DNA of 35,484 nt. It comes from a virus. A model generated the notes under the pieces. That model did not search any database and had not been told where the DNA came from. It saw only the letters and a list, made by a program, of their open reading frames with translations. Both the position numbers and the translations under genes were made by a program. Within the stretch, counting starts at the first letter, position 1, and each line of letters starts with the position of its first letter. Shown here piece after piece: positions 13,069 through 19,343 of this stretch. Where the stretch lies: the IMG/VR virus record IMGVR_UViG_3300042465_002939, positions 1 through 35,484 of that record. The stretch is one strand, 5' to 3'.

Positions 13069-13424
13069 ACCTCTCGAACCTCCAAGCCCATCGCCCGCGC
13101 CACCGCGACGCGGACCTCGTAATCCCGCGTCGGCATGCCCTTCGCGTCCTCGTAGACCTGCACGCCGTCCTCGATGTAAGCGAAGTCGAATGTCAGCTTC
13201 ATCTTCCGCCCGGTGCGCGTGTAGAGCGGCCGATACTGGCCGATCAGTTCCACCTTTACCTGGCGACGCAGTTCGCTGATCTCGCCGCCGCGCTCGAGAA
13301 GCTGCAGTTCCATCCAGCGCGTAGCTTCCTTCTTGCTGTCGAACTTGACCTCGCCGACCTGCGTTTTCTTCGCGCCGTATTTGTTCTTGGACGGCCTGCG
13401 CGCAAAGCTGGGCTGGATCTTCAT
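13065..13424 (-). CDS. DUF1064 protein, nuclease-like
   Basis: 119 residues from ATG 13424, with GGAGG seven bases upstream and an ATGA overlap with the repressor stop. The family pattern is clear: NKYGAKKTQVGEVKFDSKKE, then ATRWMELQLLERGGEISELR near the N-terminus, and KLTFDFAYIEDGVQVYEDAK then G in the middle. DUF1064 proteins resemble small PD-(D/E)xK nucleases and are frequent in phage replication or recombination blocks. FDSKKEA, DF and the VYEDAKG region supply the acidic and Lys residues. It could cut branched DNA, but this is inference. Confidence 0.85.
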   Translation of the reverse strand: MKIQPSFARRPSKNKYGAKKTQVGEVKFDSKKEATRWMELQLLERGGEISELRRQVKVELIGQYRPLYTRTGRKMKLTFDFAYIEDGVQVYEDAKGMPTRDYEVRVAVARAMGLEVREV

Positions 13425-13624
13425 CCCCAAGCCTCCGTTGGCACAGCGCCCTCTGTGACCAGGGCGATGAGCATGCGCGTCGGTCGCTCCGGCTGAACCT
13501 TTCCGGCAAGCCAGCGCGAGAGGTGATCGTTCCGAACCCCGACCATCTTGGCGAAGTCCTGCTTTTTCATGCCCTGCGCGCGAATGTGATCGGCCAGGGC
13601 GATGTGTGCGGGTTTGTTTTCCAT
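13421..13624 (-). CDS. XRE-family repressor, first leftward gene
   Basis: 67 residues from ATG 13624. A helix-turn-helix spans about residues 21-42 (KQDFAKMVGVRNDHLSRWLA). It lacks the C-terminal cleavage domain of CI-type repressors, so it is a Cro-sized protein. It stands at the divergence between the leftward and rightward units and is the best candidate reader of the site at 13651-13665 and related sites. The -10 box of its promoter is only six bases from the ATG, so its mRNA may be leaderless. The frame remains open upstream to 13804, but that extension overlaps the rightward operon and is rejected. Confidence 0.85.
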   Translation of the reverse strand: MENKPAHIALADHIRAQGMKKQDFAKMVGVRNDHLSRWLAGKVQPERPTRMLIALVTEGAVPTEAWG

Positions 13625-13630
13625 GCTGCC

Positions 13631-13659
13631 AGCATAGCGCGGCCTGTTTTTTGCTTCAA
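13631..13659 (-). promoter_or_regulatory. Leftward promoter for the repressor unit
   Basis: On the minus strand: -35 TTGAAG (13659-13654), 17-base spacer, -10 TATGCT (13636-13631). Transcription would start at or within a base or two of the A of ATG 13624, giving a leaderless message, as for lambda cI from PRM. A near-palindromic TTGCG-like site covers the -35 box. Confidence 0.65.
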
Positions 13660-13665
13660 GCGCAA
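13651..13665. promoter_or_regulatory. Candidate operator between the divergent units
   Basis: TTGCTTCAAGCGCAA (TTGC-N7-GCAA; minus strand TTGCG-N5-AGCAA) overlaps the -35 box of the leftward promoter. One half-site base differs from the perfect palindrome at 11400-11414. A wider TTCAA ... TTGAA pair (13655-13677) bridges both promoters. Confidence 0.5.
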
Positions 13666-13673
13666 GTTTTCGG

Positions 13674-13702
13674 TTGAAAGAATGGCAGAAGAAAGCTAGA
13701 CC
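13674..13702 (+). promoter_or_regulatory. Rightward promoter for the recombination unit
   Basis: -35 TTGAAA (13674-13679), 17-base spacer, weak -10 TAGACC (13697-13702). It is the only plausible pair ahead of the rightward unit, about 26 bases from the AAAAGGAGG ribosome site of the first gene. The weak -10 box suggests activation or tight control. Confidence 0.45.
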
Positions 13703-13727
13703 ATTGTCAGACGAAAAGGAGGAAGCG

Positions 13728-13943
13728 ATGAACACCGACGGAAACTTGGACGCGCTGAACCGACACCTGCACGAGCAGGAAGAATACGAAGCGCGCACGA
13801 TCACCTGCCCTGAATGCGACGGCGAAGGCGTCTGCGCCCACGAGGAAGCGGTCGTCGACTATGTCAACGGCGGATACCTCAAAGAGGTGATCGACACCTG
13901 CGAAACCTGCCACGGCTCTGGCGAGATCGAGGTCGAGGAATGA
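13728..13943 (+). CDS. DnaJ-type zinc-finger protein, first rightward gene
   Basis: 71 residues from ATG 13728, behind a strong AAAAGGAGG. It contains two CxxCxGxG knuckles, CPECDGEGVC (about residues 31-40) and CETCHGSGE (about 58-66), the zinc motif of DnaJ cysteine-rich domains, without a J domain. The N-terminus is acidic and helical. It could bind an unfolded protein or nucleic acid; being first in the early rightward unit, it could be a regulator or host-takeover factor. This role is inference. Confidence 0.78.
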   Translation: MNTDGNLDALNRHLHEQEEYEARTITCPECDGEGVCAHEEAVVDYVNGGYLKEVIDTCETCHGSGEIEVEE

Positions 13944-14206
13944 CCGAGCGCCACAAGTTCTCGGTTGGCGCCTTCCAGGGCTGGCTCTGCGGGCCGCAGC
14001 ACTGGGAGGTGCGCCACCGCGACGGTCTGGTGATGGGCTGCGCTAAGAACATGATGGAGTGTGCCACGCTGGCCACTCGCTTCAACGACCAGAAGAAAGA
14101 ACTGGACGAGGCCAAGCAGGTTCTCGAAACGTCGAACAACCACTCACCGGAACGGGTCGAGCAAGCCCGCGCCACTTTCGCAGCACTCACACGGAGGAAC
14201 ACATGA
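13940..14206 (+). CDS. Hypothetical protein
   Basis: 88 residues from ATG 13940 (ATGA with the previous stop). The front half is Trp- and Gly-rich (FSVGAFQGWLCGPQHWEVRH), then a helix-rich charged half (DQKKELDEAKQVLETSNNHS). No family recognised. Part of the coupled rightward unit. Confidence 0.7.
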   Translation: MTERHKFSVGAFQGWLCGPQHWEVRHRDGLVMGCAKNMMECATLATRFNDQKKELDEAKQVLETSNNHSPERVEQARATFAALTRRNT

Positions 14207-14451
14207 AACTCACCGAACTTAAGATCGCCCCAAAGCGCGGATGGGAGATGGTCAGCAATGACAACCCGCTGGTTTGCACCGTCAAGCTGACCAGCGACAC
14301 CGCCACTGTCGAGACCACCCTGCACGAAGATCAGGTGCGCCAGGTTCTCGCCTTGGTGCGGAGCATCGTCGCCGAGGCCGCCCACCGCAACGTCGCGGCT
14401 TTCGTCTCGCAGGTCACCGCAATCGAAGCACAAAAGGAGATCGAGGCATGA
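14203..14451 (+). CDS. Hypothetical protein
   Basis: 82 residues from ATG 14203, with CGGAGG upstream and an ATGA overlap. A beta-rich front (GWEMVSNDNPLVCTVKLTSD) is followed by a helical end (VLALVRSIVAEAAHRNVAAF). It could be a small dimeric protein. No family recognised. Confidence 0.7.
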   Translation: MKLTELKIAPKRGWEMVSNDNPLVCTVKLTSDTATVETTLHEDQVRQVLALVRSIVAEAAHRNVAAFVSQVTAIEAQKEIEA

Positions 14452-14546
14452 GGATCAGGGACATCATCGGCGACATCATCGGGGTGATTTGCCTTTTCGG
14501 TATAGGCTACGCCTTCCTGCTCATCGGCTACGGACTGGGGTTTTGA
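14448..14546 (+). CDS. 32-residue single-pass membrane peptide
   Basis: ATG 14448 overlaps the previous stop by ATGA. The reading begins MRIRDIIGDIIGVICLFGIG and ends in a hydrophobic run to YGLGF. There is one likely membrane helix with a positive N-terminus. It lies just before the annealase gene. Its function is unknown; it is one of two tiny membrane peptides in the early regions. Confidence 0.65.
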   Translation: MRIRDIIGDIIGVICLFGIGYAFLLIGYGLGF

Positions 14547-14547
14547 C

Positions 14548-15141
14548 ATGAAGGGCATCGCAACAGCACTAGCAAAAGCGCAGGCCAACATGGGCAAGGC
14601 GCTCAAGCAGGCCAACAACCCGCACTTCCGCAGCAAGTATGCAGACCTTGGCAACGTCATGGACGCCTGCCTGCCTGCGCTCAACGAGGCCGGGATTGCT
14701 TTGATCCAGCCCACCGGCACCGACGAGCACGGCAGCTTCGTGGAGACGATCTTGATCCACGGCGAAAGCGGCGAGCAACTCGCCTGCCGCGTCCCGCTGA
14801 TCCTCGGTAAGAACGACATGCAGGGGTTCGGATCCGCCGTCACCTACGCGCGGCGATACGGGCTCATGGCAATGGCCGGGATCGCGCCAGAGGACGACGA
14901 CGGCAACGCCGCTTCGGCAGCAGCTCCAAAGCGCGAAGCGGAGAAGCCACAAGGCCCGAGCGCGGAGGCAGTCGAGGCGGCGATCTCTTACCTCGGCGAC
15001 GCCGAAAGTCTGGACGACCTCAAGGCTCGCTGGAAAAACGTGCCACCGGCCGTCGCAGCGCACGAGCTCGTGATCGCCGCAAAGGACGCGGCGAAGGCAA
15101 GCCTCAGCAAGCCGATCCTTGATGACGAGATCCCCTACTAG
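14548..15141 (+). CDS. erf: ERF-family single-strand annealing protein
   Basis: 197 residues from ATG 14548. ERF proteins (P22 Erf) anneal complementary single strands and help circularise phage DNA. The family pattern is strong: ALAKAQANMGKALKQANNPH, FRSKYADLGNVMDACLPALN, GIALIQPT, MQGFGSAVTYARRYGLMAMA. An Ala/Pro-rich linker leads to a small helical C-terminal region ending DDEIPY, which resembles the SSB tip DDEIPF encoded at 10890 in this genome. NinB and a GapR-like gene follow. Confidence 0.93.
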   Translation: MKGIATALAKAQANMGKALKQANNPHFRSKYADLGNVMDACLPALNEAGIALIQPTGTDEHGSFVETILIHGESGEQLACRVPLILGKNDMQGFGSAVTYARRYGLMAMAGIAPEDDDGNAASAAAPKREAEKPQGPSAEAVEAAISYLGDAESLDDLKARWKNVPPAVAAHELVIAAKDAAKASLSKPILDDEIPY

Positions 15142-15171
15142 GGGGTCTCACAACCGCAACCGGAGGAACAA

Positions 15172-15852
15172 ATGAGCACGATAGGCCACAACAACCCGCC
15201 CGACCCGATCGACACCGCGCTCGCCCCGTTCGGCGACGCGATCGAGGAAGCGCAGAACTGGCTCGACGGCAAGCCAATCGAAAACGAGGAGCAGCTCCGC
15301 GCGACGGACGAACTCCTCAAGACGATCAAGACCGCGATCAAAGAGCTGAACGCCGCTCGCGACGAAGCGACCAAGCCACTGCACGAAGCATGGAAGGCCG
15401 AGATCGCGCGCTGGAAGCCAACGCAGGACGACCTCGAGAGGATCTCCAAGGGGATTGTCGCGGCGCAGGATCCCTTCAAGCGCGCTCTCGCAGCCAAGAA
15501 AGAGGCGGAGAAACGCGCGGCTTGGGAAGCCGCAGAGAAGGCGAGAAAAGCGGCCGAGGAAGCAATACTCTCCGCCAAAGCGTCCGACATCGAGGCGCAG
15601 CGAGATGCTGCGGAAAAGGCGGCTCTCGCGCAGCGCGCGGCCGAGGAGGCAAGCGCAAAGCAAAAAGACAAAGTGAAGGGGATGCGGACGGTTCACCTCT
15701 ACAAGATCGAGGACTATCGCGCGGCGCTGCATTGGATCGCGCAGAACGACCGGGAAGCAATGACCGCCTTTATCGAGGCTTACGTCGGCAAGAACCACAA
15801 GGATGCCGAAATTTCCGGCGTGCGTCGCTGGACCGAAAAGGAAACCTTCTGA
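15172..15852 (+). CDS. Coiled-coil protein of the recombination unit
   Basis: 226 residues from ATG 15172 behind CCGGAGGAACAA. Residues 40-170 are a long charged coiled coil very rich in Ala, Lys and Glu (EAEKRAAWEAAEKARKAAEE). The end, RTVHLYKIEDYRAALHWIAQ and EISGVRRWTEK, is globular. Similar proteins lie beside ERF genes in many phages, so it probably works with the annealase or shields DNA ends; this is inference. Confidence 0.78.
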   Translation: MSTIGHNNPPDPIDTALAPFGDAIEEAQNWLDGKPIENEEQLRATDELLKTIKTAIKELNAARDEATKPLHEAWKAEIARWKPTQDDLERISKGIVAAQDPFKRALAAKKEAEKRAAWEAAEKARKAAEEAILSAKASDIEAQRDAAEKAALAQRAAEEASAKQKDKVKGMRTVHLYKIEDYRAALHWIAQNDREAMTAFIEAYVGKNHKDAEISGVRRWTEKETF

Positions 15853-16025
15853 TGGATCGCAAGAAGATCGTCGAGACCTTCGAGCGGATCGAGCGCGAGG
15901 GCGGAGGGCTTGCCAAGATTGAGGCAAGCCTGACCCTAAGCAAAACGGCGATCGAGCTCGAGCTTTCGCGCGAGCTGGTTCGCTCGGTGATGATCGACCA
16001 CTGGACGATGCAGGGAGGCGGGTGA
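15852..16025 (+). CDS. Small hypothetical protein
   Basis: 57 residues from ATG 15852, sharing one base with the previous stop (TGATG) and one with the next start. Helical throughout (KKIVETFERIEREGGGLAKI, then ELSRELVRSVMIDHW). No family recognised; spacing supports it as part of the operon. Confidence 0.6.
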   Translation: MDRKKIVETFERIEREGGGLAKIEASLTLSKTAIELELSRELVRSVMIDHWTMQGGG

Positions 16026-16411
16026 TGCCTTACCGGGTTAGACTGACGGGCCTGCGCCAACGCGCTTATGCGCACCAGCTCATCGACGCAGCGCCGGATT
16101 ATTCGACGGTCCAGATCATCGGCGGCGATCGAACGGCCGACCAAAACGCAAAGATGTGGGCGATGCTTACAGATGTCTCTCTTGCGAGGCCGGAAGGTCG
16201 CAAATGGACGCCGGAGACATGGAAGTCGGCGTTCATGCACTCCCTCGGGCATCAGGTGCAGTTTGCCGAAGGTCTAGACGGCGCGGGTCCGTTCCCGCTT
16301 GGGTTCAGATCCTCGAAGCTCTCGAAGGCGCAGATGAGCGACCTGATCGAGTTGATTTATGAATACGGAGCCCGCAACGGGATCCAATGGAGCGAAAAGG
16401 AGGAAACATGA
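16025..16411 (+). CDS. ninB: NinB recombination protein
   Basis: 128 residues from ATG 16025, with GGGAGG upstream; a GTG at 16022 is rejected. NinB (Orf of lambda) binds single-stranded DNA and SSB and helps the annealase at gaps. Matching pattern: RTADQNAKMWAMLTDVS, EGRKWTPETWKSAFMHSLGH, QVQFAEGLDGAG, SSKLSKAQMSDLIELIYEYG. Length is close to lambda NinB (146). It stands with ERF, as expected. Confidence 0.9.
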   Translation: MPYRVRLTGLRQRAYAHQLIDAAPDYSTVQIIGGDRTADQNAKMWAMLTDVSLARPEGRKWTPETWKSAFMHSLGHQVQFAEGLDGAGPFPLGFRSSKLSKAQMSDLIELIYEYGARNGIQWSEKEET

Positions 16412-16668
16412 AACCGAAATTGACTGTGGTCCGATGGAGGACCATCAAGAAGCTCGAGCCGTTCCAAGACCGGGTCTTTACTGCTGGGGAGGCCGACGTG
16501 CACGGAGCGTCGCTTTTCAGCCTCGAGGAGTGCGGCTGGATCGAACGCGCAGAGCCACCCGAGGATCTGCCCTTTGCCGTGGCGACGCAAGGGCACCACT
16601 GGCGAGTGACTGAAACGGGCCGCGACGTCATCGCGGTGTTGCCACAAGAACCACCGAGGAGAATGTAA
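16408..16668 (+). CDS. Hypothetical protein
   Basis: 86 residues from ATG 16408, with AAAAGGAGG upstream and ATGA overlap with ninB. It reads as a small mixed alpha/beta protein (GASLFSLEECGWIERAEPPE, HHWRVTETGRDVIAVL) with a winged-helix-like end. No family recognised. Confidence 0.68.
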   Translation: MKPKLTVVRWRTIKKLEPFQDRVFTAGEADVHGASLFSLEECGWIERAEPPEDLPFAVATQGHHWRVTETGRDVIAVLPQEPPRRM

Positions 16669-16914
16669 ATGGCCGACGCATACGAAGTAACCGCCGAGGA
16701 GCTGCTTCAGTTCATCGAGCGGATCGAAACCCAGAACGCGGCGATCGCCGACGAGACCGAGGCGCGGAAAGAGATTTATGCCGAGGCGAAGGGCCGCGGA
16801 TACTGCACCAAGACGATCCGCAAGATCGTGGCGCTGCGCAAGAAGCGCGCCGACGACATCGCAGAGGAGGAAGCGATCGAGAGCATGTATCGCGCCGCCT
16901 TGGGGATGACGTGA
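16669..16914 (+). CDS. GapR-family nucleoid protein (DUF2312)
   Basis: 81 residues from ATG 16669, directly after the previous stop. It matches GapR along its length: LQFIERIETQNAAIADETEA, then KEIYAEAKGRGYCTKTIRKI, VALRKK, EEEAIESMYRAALGM. GapR of alphaproteobacteria is a tetramer that clamps overtwisted DNA ahead of forks and polymerases. A phage copy could help replication or transcription of its own DNA, or displace host GapR. It is also the best marker for an alphaproteobacterial host. Confidence 0.87.
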   Translation: MADAYEVTAEELLQFIERIETQNAAIADETEARKEIYAEAKGRGYCTKTIRKIVALRKKRADDIAEEEAIESMYRAALGMT

Positions 16915-17102
16915 TGCGGTGGCTCTTGATCCCGATCATGCGTCCGATCGCCAAACGCCGGTTGGTCGAGCTTTACGCCGACCGGGACCGGATCCAAAAT
17001 GCGATCAATAGCGCGCGGAAGTCCAAGTCGCGGGTCTCGGATCTTTACGAGCTCGCGAAGCGGACCAACCGCGAGTGCCATCGCTGGGAGCGCTGGACGT
17101 GA
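16914..17102 (+). CDS. Hypothetical protein, basic with hydrophobic start
   Basis: 62 residues from ATG 16914 (TGATG junction with the GapR-like gene). The hydrophobic start MRWLLIPIMRPIAKRRLVEL may touch membrane. It is followed by a basic helical part with many Arg and Lys (NSARKSKSRVSDLYELAKRT). No family recognised. Confidence 0.6.
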   Translation: MRWLLIPIMRPIAKRRLVELYADRDRIQNAINSARKSKSRVSDLYELAKRTNRECHRWERWT

Positions 17103-17425
17103 ACCTCACCGGCCGAGGCCCGCTTGGGCTCAAGCAGCCAAAGCCAGAACGAGGCACAGCAAAGGCGCGGGCACACATTGCCCGCGTCAAGTCTCTTCCT
17201 TGCGTGATCTGTCAAAAGCCCGGGCCGTCTGACGCTCACCACGTCATCTGCGATCGATACGGAACGCGGAAGGCCAGCGACTTTGATGTGATCCCGCTCT
17301 GCAAGGCCCACCACCAAGACGGGCCGGAGGCGATCCACAACGGCAAGGCGTCATGGGTCGAGAAGCACGGGCCAGACCACAGCTATCTGCCTGTGGTCGA
17401 GCAGTGGCTTCGTGATATGATGTGA
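17099..17425 (+). CDS. HNH-type zinc protein (DUF968/Ref-like)
   Basis: 108 residues from GTG 17099, with GGGAG eight bases upstream and GTGA overlap. The core is VKSLPCVICQKPGPSDAHHV, then IPLCKAHHQDGPEAIHNGKA. CxxC, HH and CxxHH make an HNH/beta-beta-alpha-metal nuclease fold, as in DUF968 and the RecA-dependent nuclease Ref. It probably nicks or cuts DNA during recombination. It is the last gene before the terminator. Confidence 0.78.
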   Translation: MNLTGRGPLGLKQPKPERGTAKARAHIARVKSLPCVICQKPGPSDAHHVICDRYGTRKASDFDVIPLCKAHHQDGPEAIHNGKASWVEKHGPDHSYLPVVEQWLRDMM

Positions 17426-17454
17426 CAGCCCAGCGGGCGGTGGCTTCGTAACAC

Positions 17455-17477
17455 CCGCCGCGCGGCGGACCTTTTCC
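17455..17477 (+). terminator. Terminator of the rightward unit
   Basis: CCGCCGCGCGGCGG (17455-17468) is a perfect 14-base palindrome, followed by ACC and TTTT. It lies between convergent genes and could also slow leftward transcripts, though no T run follows on that strand. A looser hairpin sits just before it. Confidence 0.6.
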
Positions 17478-17497
17478 TCCCTGGAACCCGCCGCGCA

Positions 17498-17692
17498 TCA
17501 ATCTCCGCAGCCAGCATCCAAGAGCCGGATCAGCCGCGCCCCCGTAACCACGGAAGCATCACCACCATCCTGCGCCAGTGCCGCCGCATGGGCCGTGCGC
17601 GCAGCCGCCGTGCCATCACAGATCCCGCTTTCCGCGCTGCTCCAAGAACACGCGGGCAGCAGCAGGATCATCCCCAACGATGTCAGCTTCAT
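17498..17692 (-). CDS. Rz1-like outer-membrane spanin lipoprotein
   Basis: 64 residues from ATG 17692, in another frame within and beyond the Rz-like gene. It begins MKLTSLGMILLLPACSWSSA, a lipoprotein signal with lipobox LPAC (Cys15). The outer spanin joins the inner spanin to fuse the two membranes at lysis. It is less Pro-rich than lambda Rz1, but nesting in Rz and the lipobox make the call. Last leftward gene; stop at 17498. Confidence 0.78.
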   Translation of the reverse strand: MKLTSLGMILLLPACSWSSAESGICDGTAAARTAHAAALAQDGGDASVVTGARLIRLLDAGCGD

Positions 17693-17843
17693 CCATCCGT
17701 TGCAGGGTTTCGACATAGCCCTTCAACTCCTTCACCTTGGCGTCAGCCTGAGCCGACTTTCTGCCGCCAAACCAGCTTGCTGCCAGCATGGCGACAGAAA
17801 ATAACAGCTTCGAGACGGCGCCAAACAGCGCCCGCCAGATCAT
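17616..17843 (-). CDS. Rz-like inner-membrane spanin
   Basis: 75 residues from ATG 17843, overlapping the holin stop by ATGA. An N-terminal membrane helix (ALFGAVSKLLFSVAMLAASW) is followed by a short coiled-coil periplasmic part (AKVKELKGYVETLQRMDEAD). It is short beside lambda Rz (153). The Rz1-like lipoprotein is nested in its 3' half. Confidence 0.75.
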   Translation of the reverse strand: MIWRALFGAVSKLLFSVAMLAASWFGGRKSAQADAKVKELKGYVETLQRMDEADIVGDDPAAARVFLEQRGKRDL

Positions 17844-18004
17844 GCGCGCTTGGAGTAGATCGACCAAGCGGCAGCAGCCAGCGTGGCCACAGCGCCGCCG
17901 ATGGTCGTGACGGTCTCGGCATCGACCAGACCCTGTCCGATAAAATAGCCGCCGACAGCAGCAACGAGGGCGCGCACGACGCCTGCGATTTGTTCACCAG
18001 TCAT
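17840..18004 (-). CDS. Holin, Pam3-gp28-like
   Basis: 54 residues from ATG 18004 (one base shared with the amidase stop). Two hydrophobic stretches, VVRALVAAVGGYFIGQGLV and TIGGAVATLAAAAWSIY, are joined by a short acidic turn (DAET). It resembles the small holins annotated as the Pam3-gp28 family. It would open the inner membrane and release the amidase. Context: amidase upstream, spanins downstream. Confidence 0.75.
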   Translation of the reverse strand: MTGEQIAGVVRALVAAVGGYFIGQGLVDAETVTTIGGAVATLAAAAWSIYSKRA

Positions 18005-18513
18005 TATGACCTCCTGAAGAAAGCGGCCAGAGCCGCGAAAAACCCAGCCTTCGGCGCGACGGGCGCTGGCTGGGGCCTTGCCTTCGCATACCAGCTTGGC
18101 ACGGAAAAGCCTGGGCAAGCCTTGGCAGCGTATTGGTTATGGCCCGAGATCGTCTTGATCGTCGGGTGATCCTTCAGCAAACGCACCAGCAGATCCTGCA
18201 ATGCCTTGTCCTGCTCTGGCGTGAAGTGATCCGCAAACTTGTCGCCAGCCGATGATCCATGACCGCCGAACAGCGATATTCCGATGGTGCCGATGTTTTT
18301 GCCCTTGGTGTGCGCTCCGACCTGATCCAAAGGGCGGCCCGCGACCGTAGAACCATTGCGGTCGATCAGGAAGTGATAGCCGATGTCCTTCCACCCGCGA
18401 TCGTTCACATGCCAGCGGCGCACCTCGGCCACCTTGTCGGCGGTGGTGCGCGACAACCACCAGTCAGGCGGGGTGGCCGTGCAGTGAACGATCACCTCGT
18501 TCAGCGGTCTCAT
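18004..18513 (-). CDS. Endolysin, N-acetylmuramoyl-L-alanine amidase (T7 lysozyme type)
   Basis: 169 residues from ATG 18513 (ATGA overlap). Amidase_2 family: it cuts between MurNAc and L-Ala. Zinc ligands match T7 lysozyme: His10 (VHCTATP), His125 (SGHNQ) and Cys133 (KACPGF). Catalytic Tyr46 (GWKDIGYH) and Lys131 are also present. It has the usual GRPLDQVGAHTKGKN segment. A Pro/Ala tail ending FFAALAAFFRRS could be an amphipathic membrane anchor. No signal peptide, so it depends on the holin. Confidence 0.93.
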   Translation of the reverse strand: MRPLNEVIVHCTATPPDWWLSRTTADKVAEVRRWHVNDRGWKDIGYHFLIDRNGSTVAGRPLDQVGAHTKGKNIGTIGISLFGGHGSSAGDKFADHFTPEQDKALQDLLVRLLKDHPTIKTISGHNQYAAKACPGFSVPSWYAKARPQPAPVAPKAGFFAALAAFFRRS

Positions 18514-18746
18514 TTGCGCAGGCTCTCTTCAATCTTGTCCAGCTTGTCGAAAACCTTCTGGATCAGGATTTGCAGGTTCTTCATCTCGAGATCGTGGGCC
18601 TTGTTGTTGGCCGATGCTTGGGCTTTCAGCACCTCGATGTCAGTGCTATGGGTTTGCTGCTTGCTGTGCAGCACCCACACGAAGGCCGCCACCGGGGCGA
18701 CGATCCACTGCATGACAGCCTCAAGCACGTCCATAGCGTCCCTCAT
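18510..18746 (-). CDS. Membrane protein with coiled-coil tail (possible second holin or anti-holin)
   Basis: 78 residues from ATG 18746 (ATGA overlap at both ends). One membrane helix near the N-terminus (VMQWIVAPVAAFVWVLHS), then a charged coiled coil (DLEMKNLQILIQKVFDKLDK). Next to the amidase, such proteins often tune lysis timing, as XhlA-like or holin-like proteins do. Role inferred from topology and place. Confidence 0.65.
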   Translation of the reverse strand: MRDAMDVLEAVMQWIVAPVAAFVWVLHSKQQTHSTDIEVLKAQASANNKAHDLEMKNLQILIQKVFDKLDKIEESLRK

Positions 18747-19036
18747 GTCTTATTCCGCTTCGAAATGGCCGCAGCCTTTTTCTTGGCATCTGCCTTGCTG
18801 GACGCGCCCCATGCCTTCAAAGAAAGCAGCAGGCGCGTCGGTTCACCGTCTTTATACTCAGGCCCCGGCATGTTGCCCATGCGCGCCAGAAATGAAGCCC
18901 GGCGAGGATTGTCGCCAGACTTCACCGGGGCCTTCAGGTTCATGCCCTCGGCCTTCGCAGAGGCGCGCCCCTTGGCGTTCAATCCGCCCTTGGGGTTCTT
19001 GCCCTCTTTTCTGGTCCAGGCCGGCGTCTTCGCCAT
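18743..19036 (-). CDS. Conserved phage protein, DUF6321-like
   Basis: 97 residues from ATG 19036. Very basic: it starts MAKTPAWTRKEGKNPKGGLN and continues AKGRASAKAEG, then a PxSFLARM-like segment and a Lys-rich end. This start recurs in small proteins of many short-tailed phages (DUF6321, from memory). Between virion genes and the lysis cassette. Possibly a DNA-associated minor virion protein; function unknown. Confidence 0.65.
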   Translation of the reverse strand: MAKTPAWTRKEGKNPKGGLNAKGRASAKAEGMNLKAPVKSGDNPRRASFLARMGNMPGPEYKDGEPTRLLLSLKAWGASSKADAKKKAAAISKRNKT

Positions 19037-19037
19037 A

Positions 19038-19331
19038 TTAGTAACGCGGCGGCCAGTTGTCGTAGCCGTTCAGCGTGATCGTGGCAGATCCCGACGTGTA
19101 GGCGCCCGTCTTGATGCCGGCCCGGTAGAAGTTCTTCATCGGATCGTAGCCGACTTCCTCGACCGGGATGGTCCAGGTGTCAACGTCGCGCCAGACCGTG
19201 CCATCGGTCGAACGCTGCACCGTCACGGTGGCGACAAAGGTTCCAGAGATAGACAGATTGAAATCACCGATGATGAGGACGGCATCGGTGAACGTGTTCT
19301 GGGCCGATAGGGTCTTGGTTGTCGCGGGCAT
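19038..19331 (-). CDS. Beta-sandwich virion protein
   Basis: 97 residues from ATG 19331. Alternating beta pattern (FNLSISGTFVATVTVQRSTD, KTGAYTSGSATITLNGYDNW) typical of small Ig-like or decoration domains in phage particles. Lies directly after the 480-residue appendage gene, so probably part of the tail or capsid surface. No enzyme motif. Confidence 0.65.
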   Translation of the reverse strand: MPATTKTLSAQNTFTDAVLIIGDFNLSISGTFVATVTVQRSTDGTVWRDVDTWTIPVEEVGYDPMKNFYRAGIKTGAYTSGSATITLNGYDNWPPRY

Positions 19332-19343
19332 GATCGCCTCCTG

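Noticed and set aside
13624-13804. Upstream extension of the XRE repressor frame
   Set aside because: It would cover both divergent promoters and the first rightward gene; ATG 13624 follows a good -35/-10 pair.
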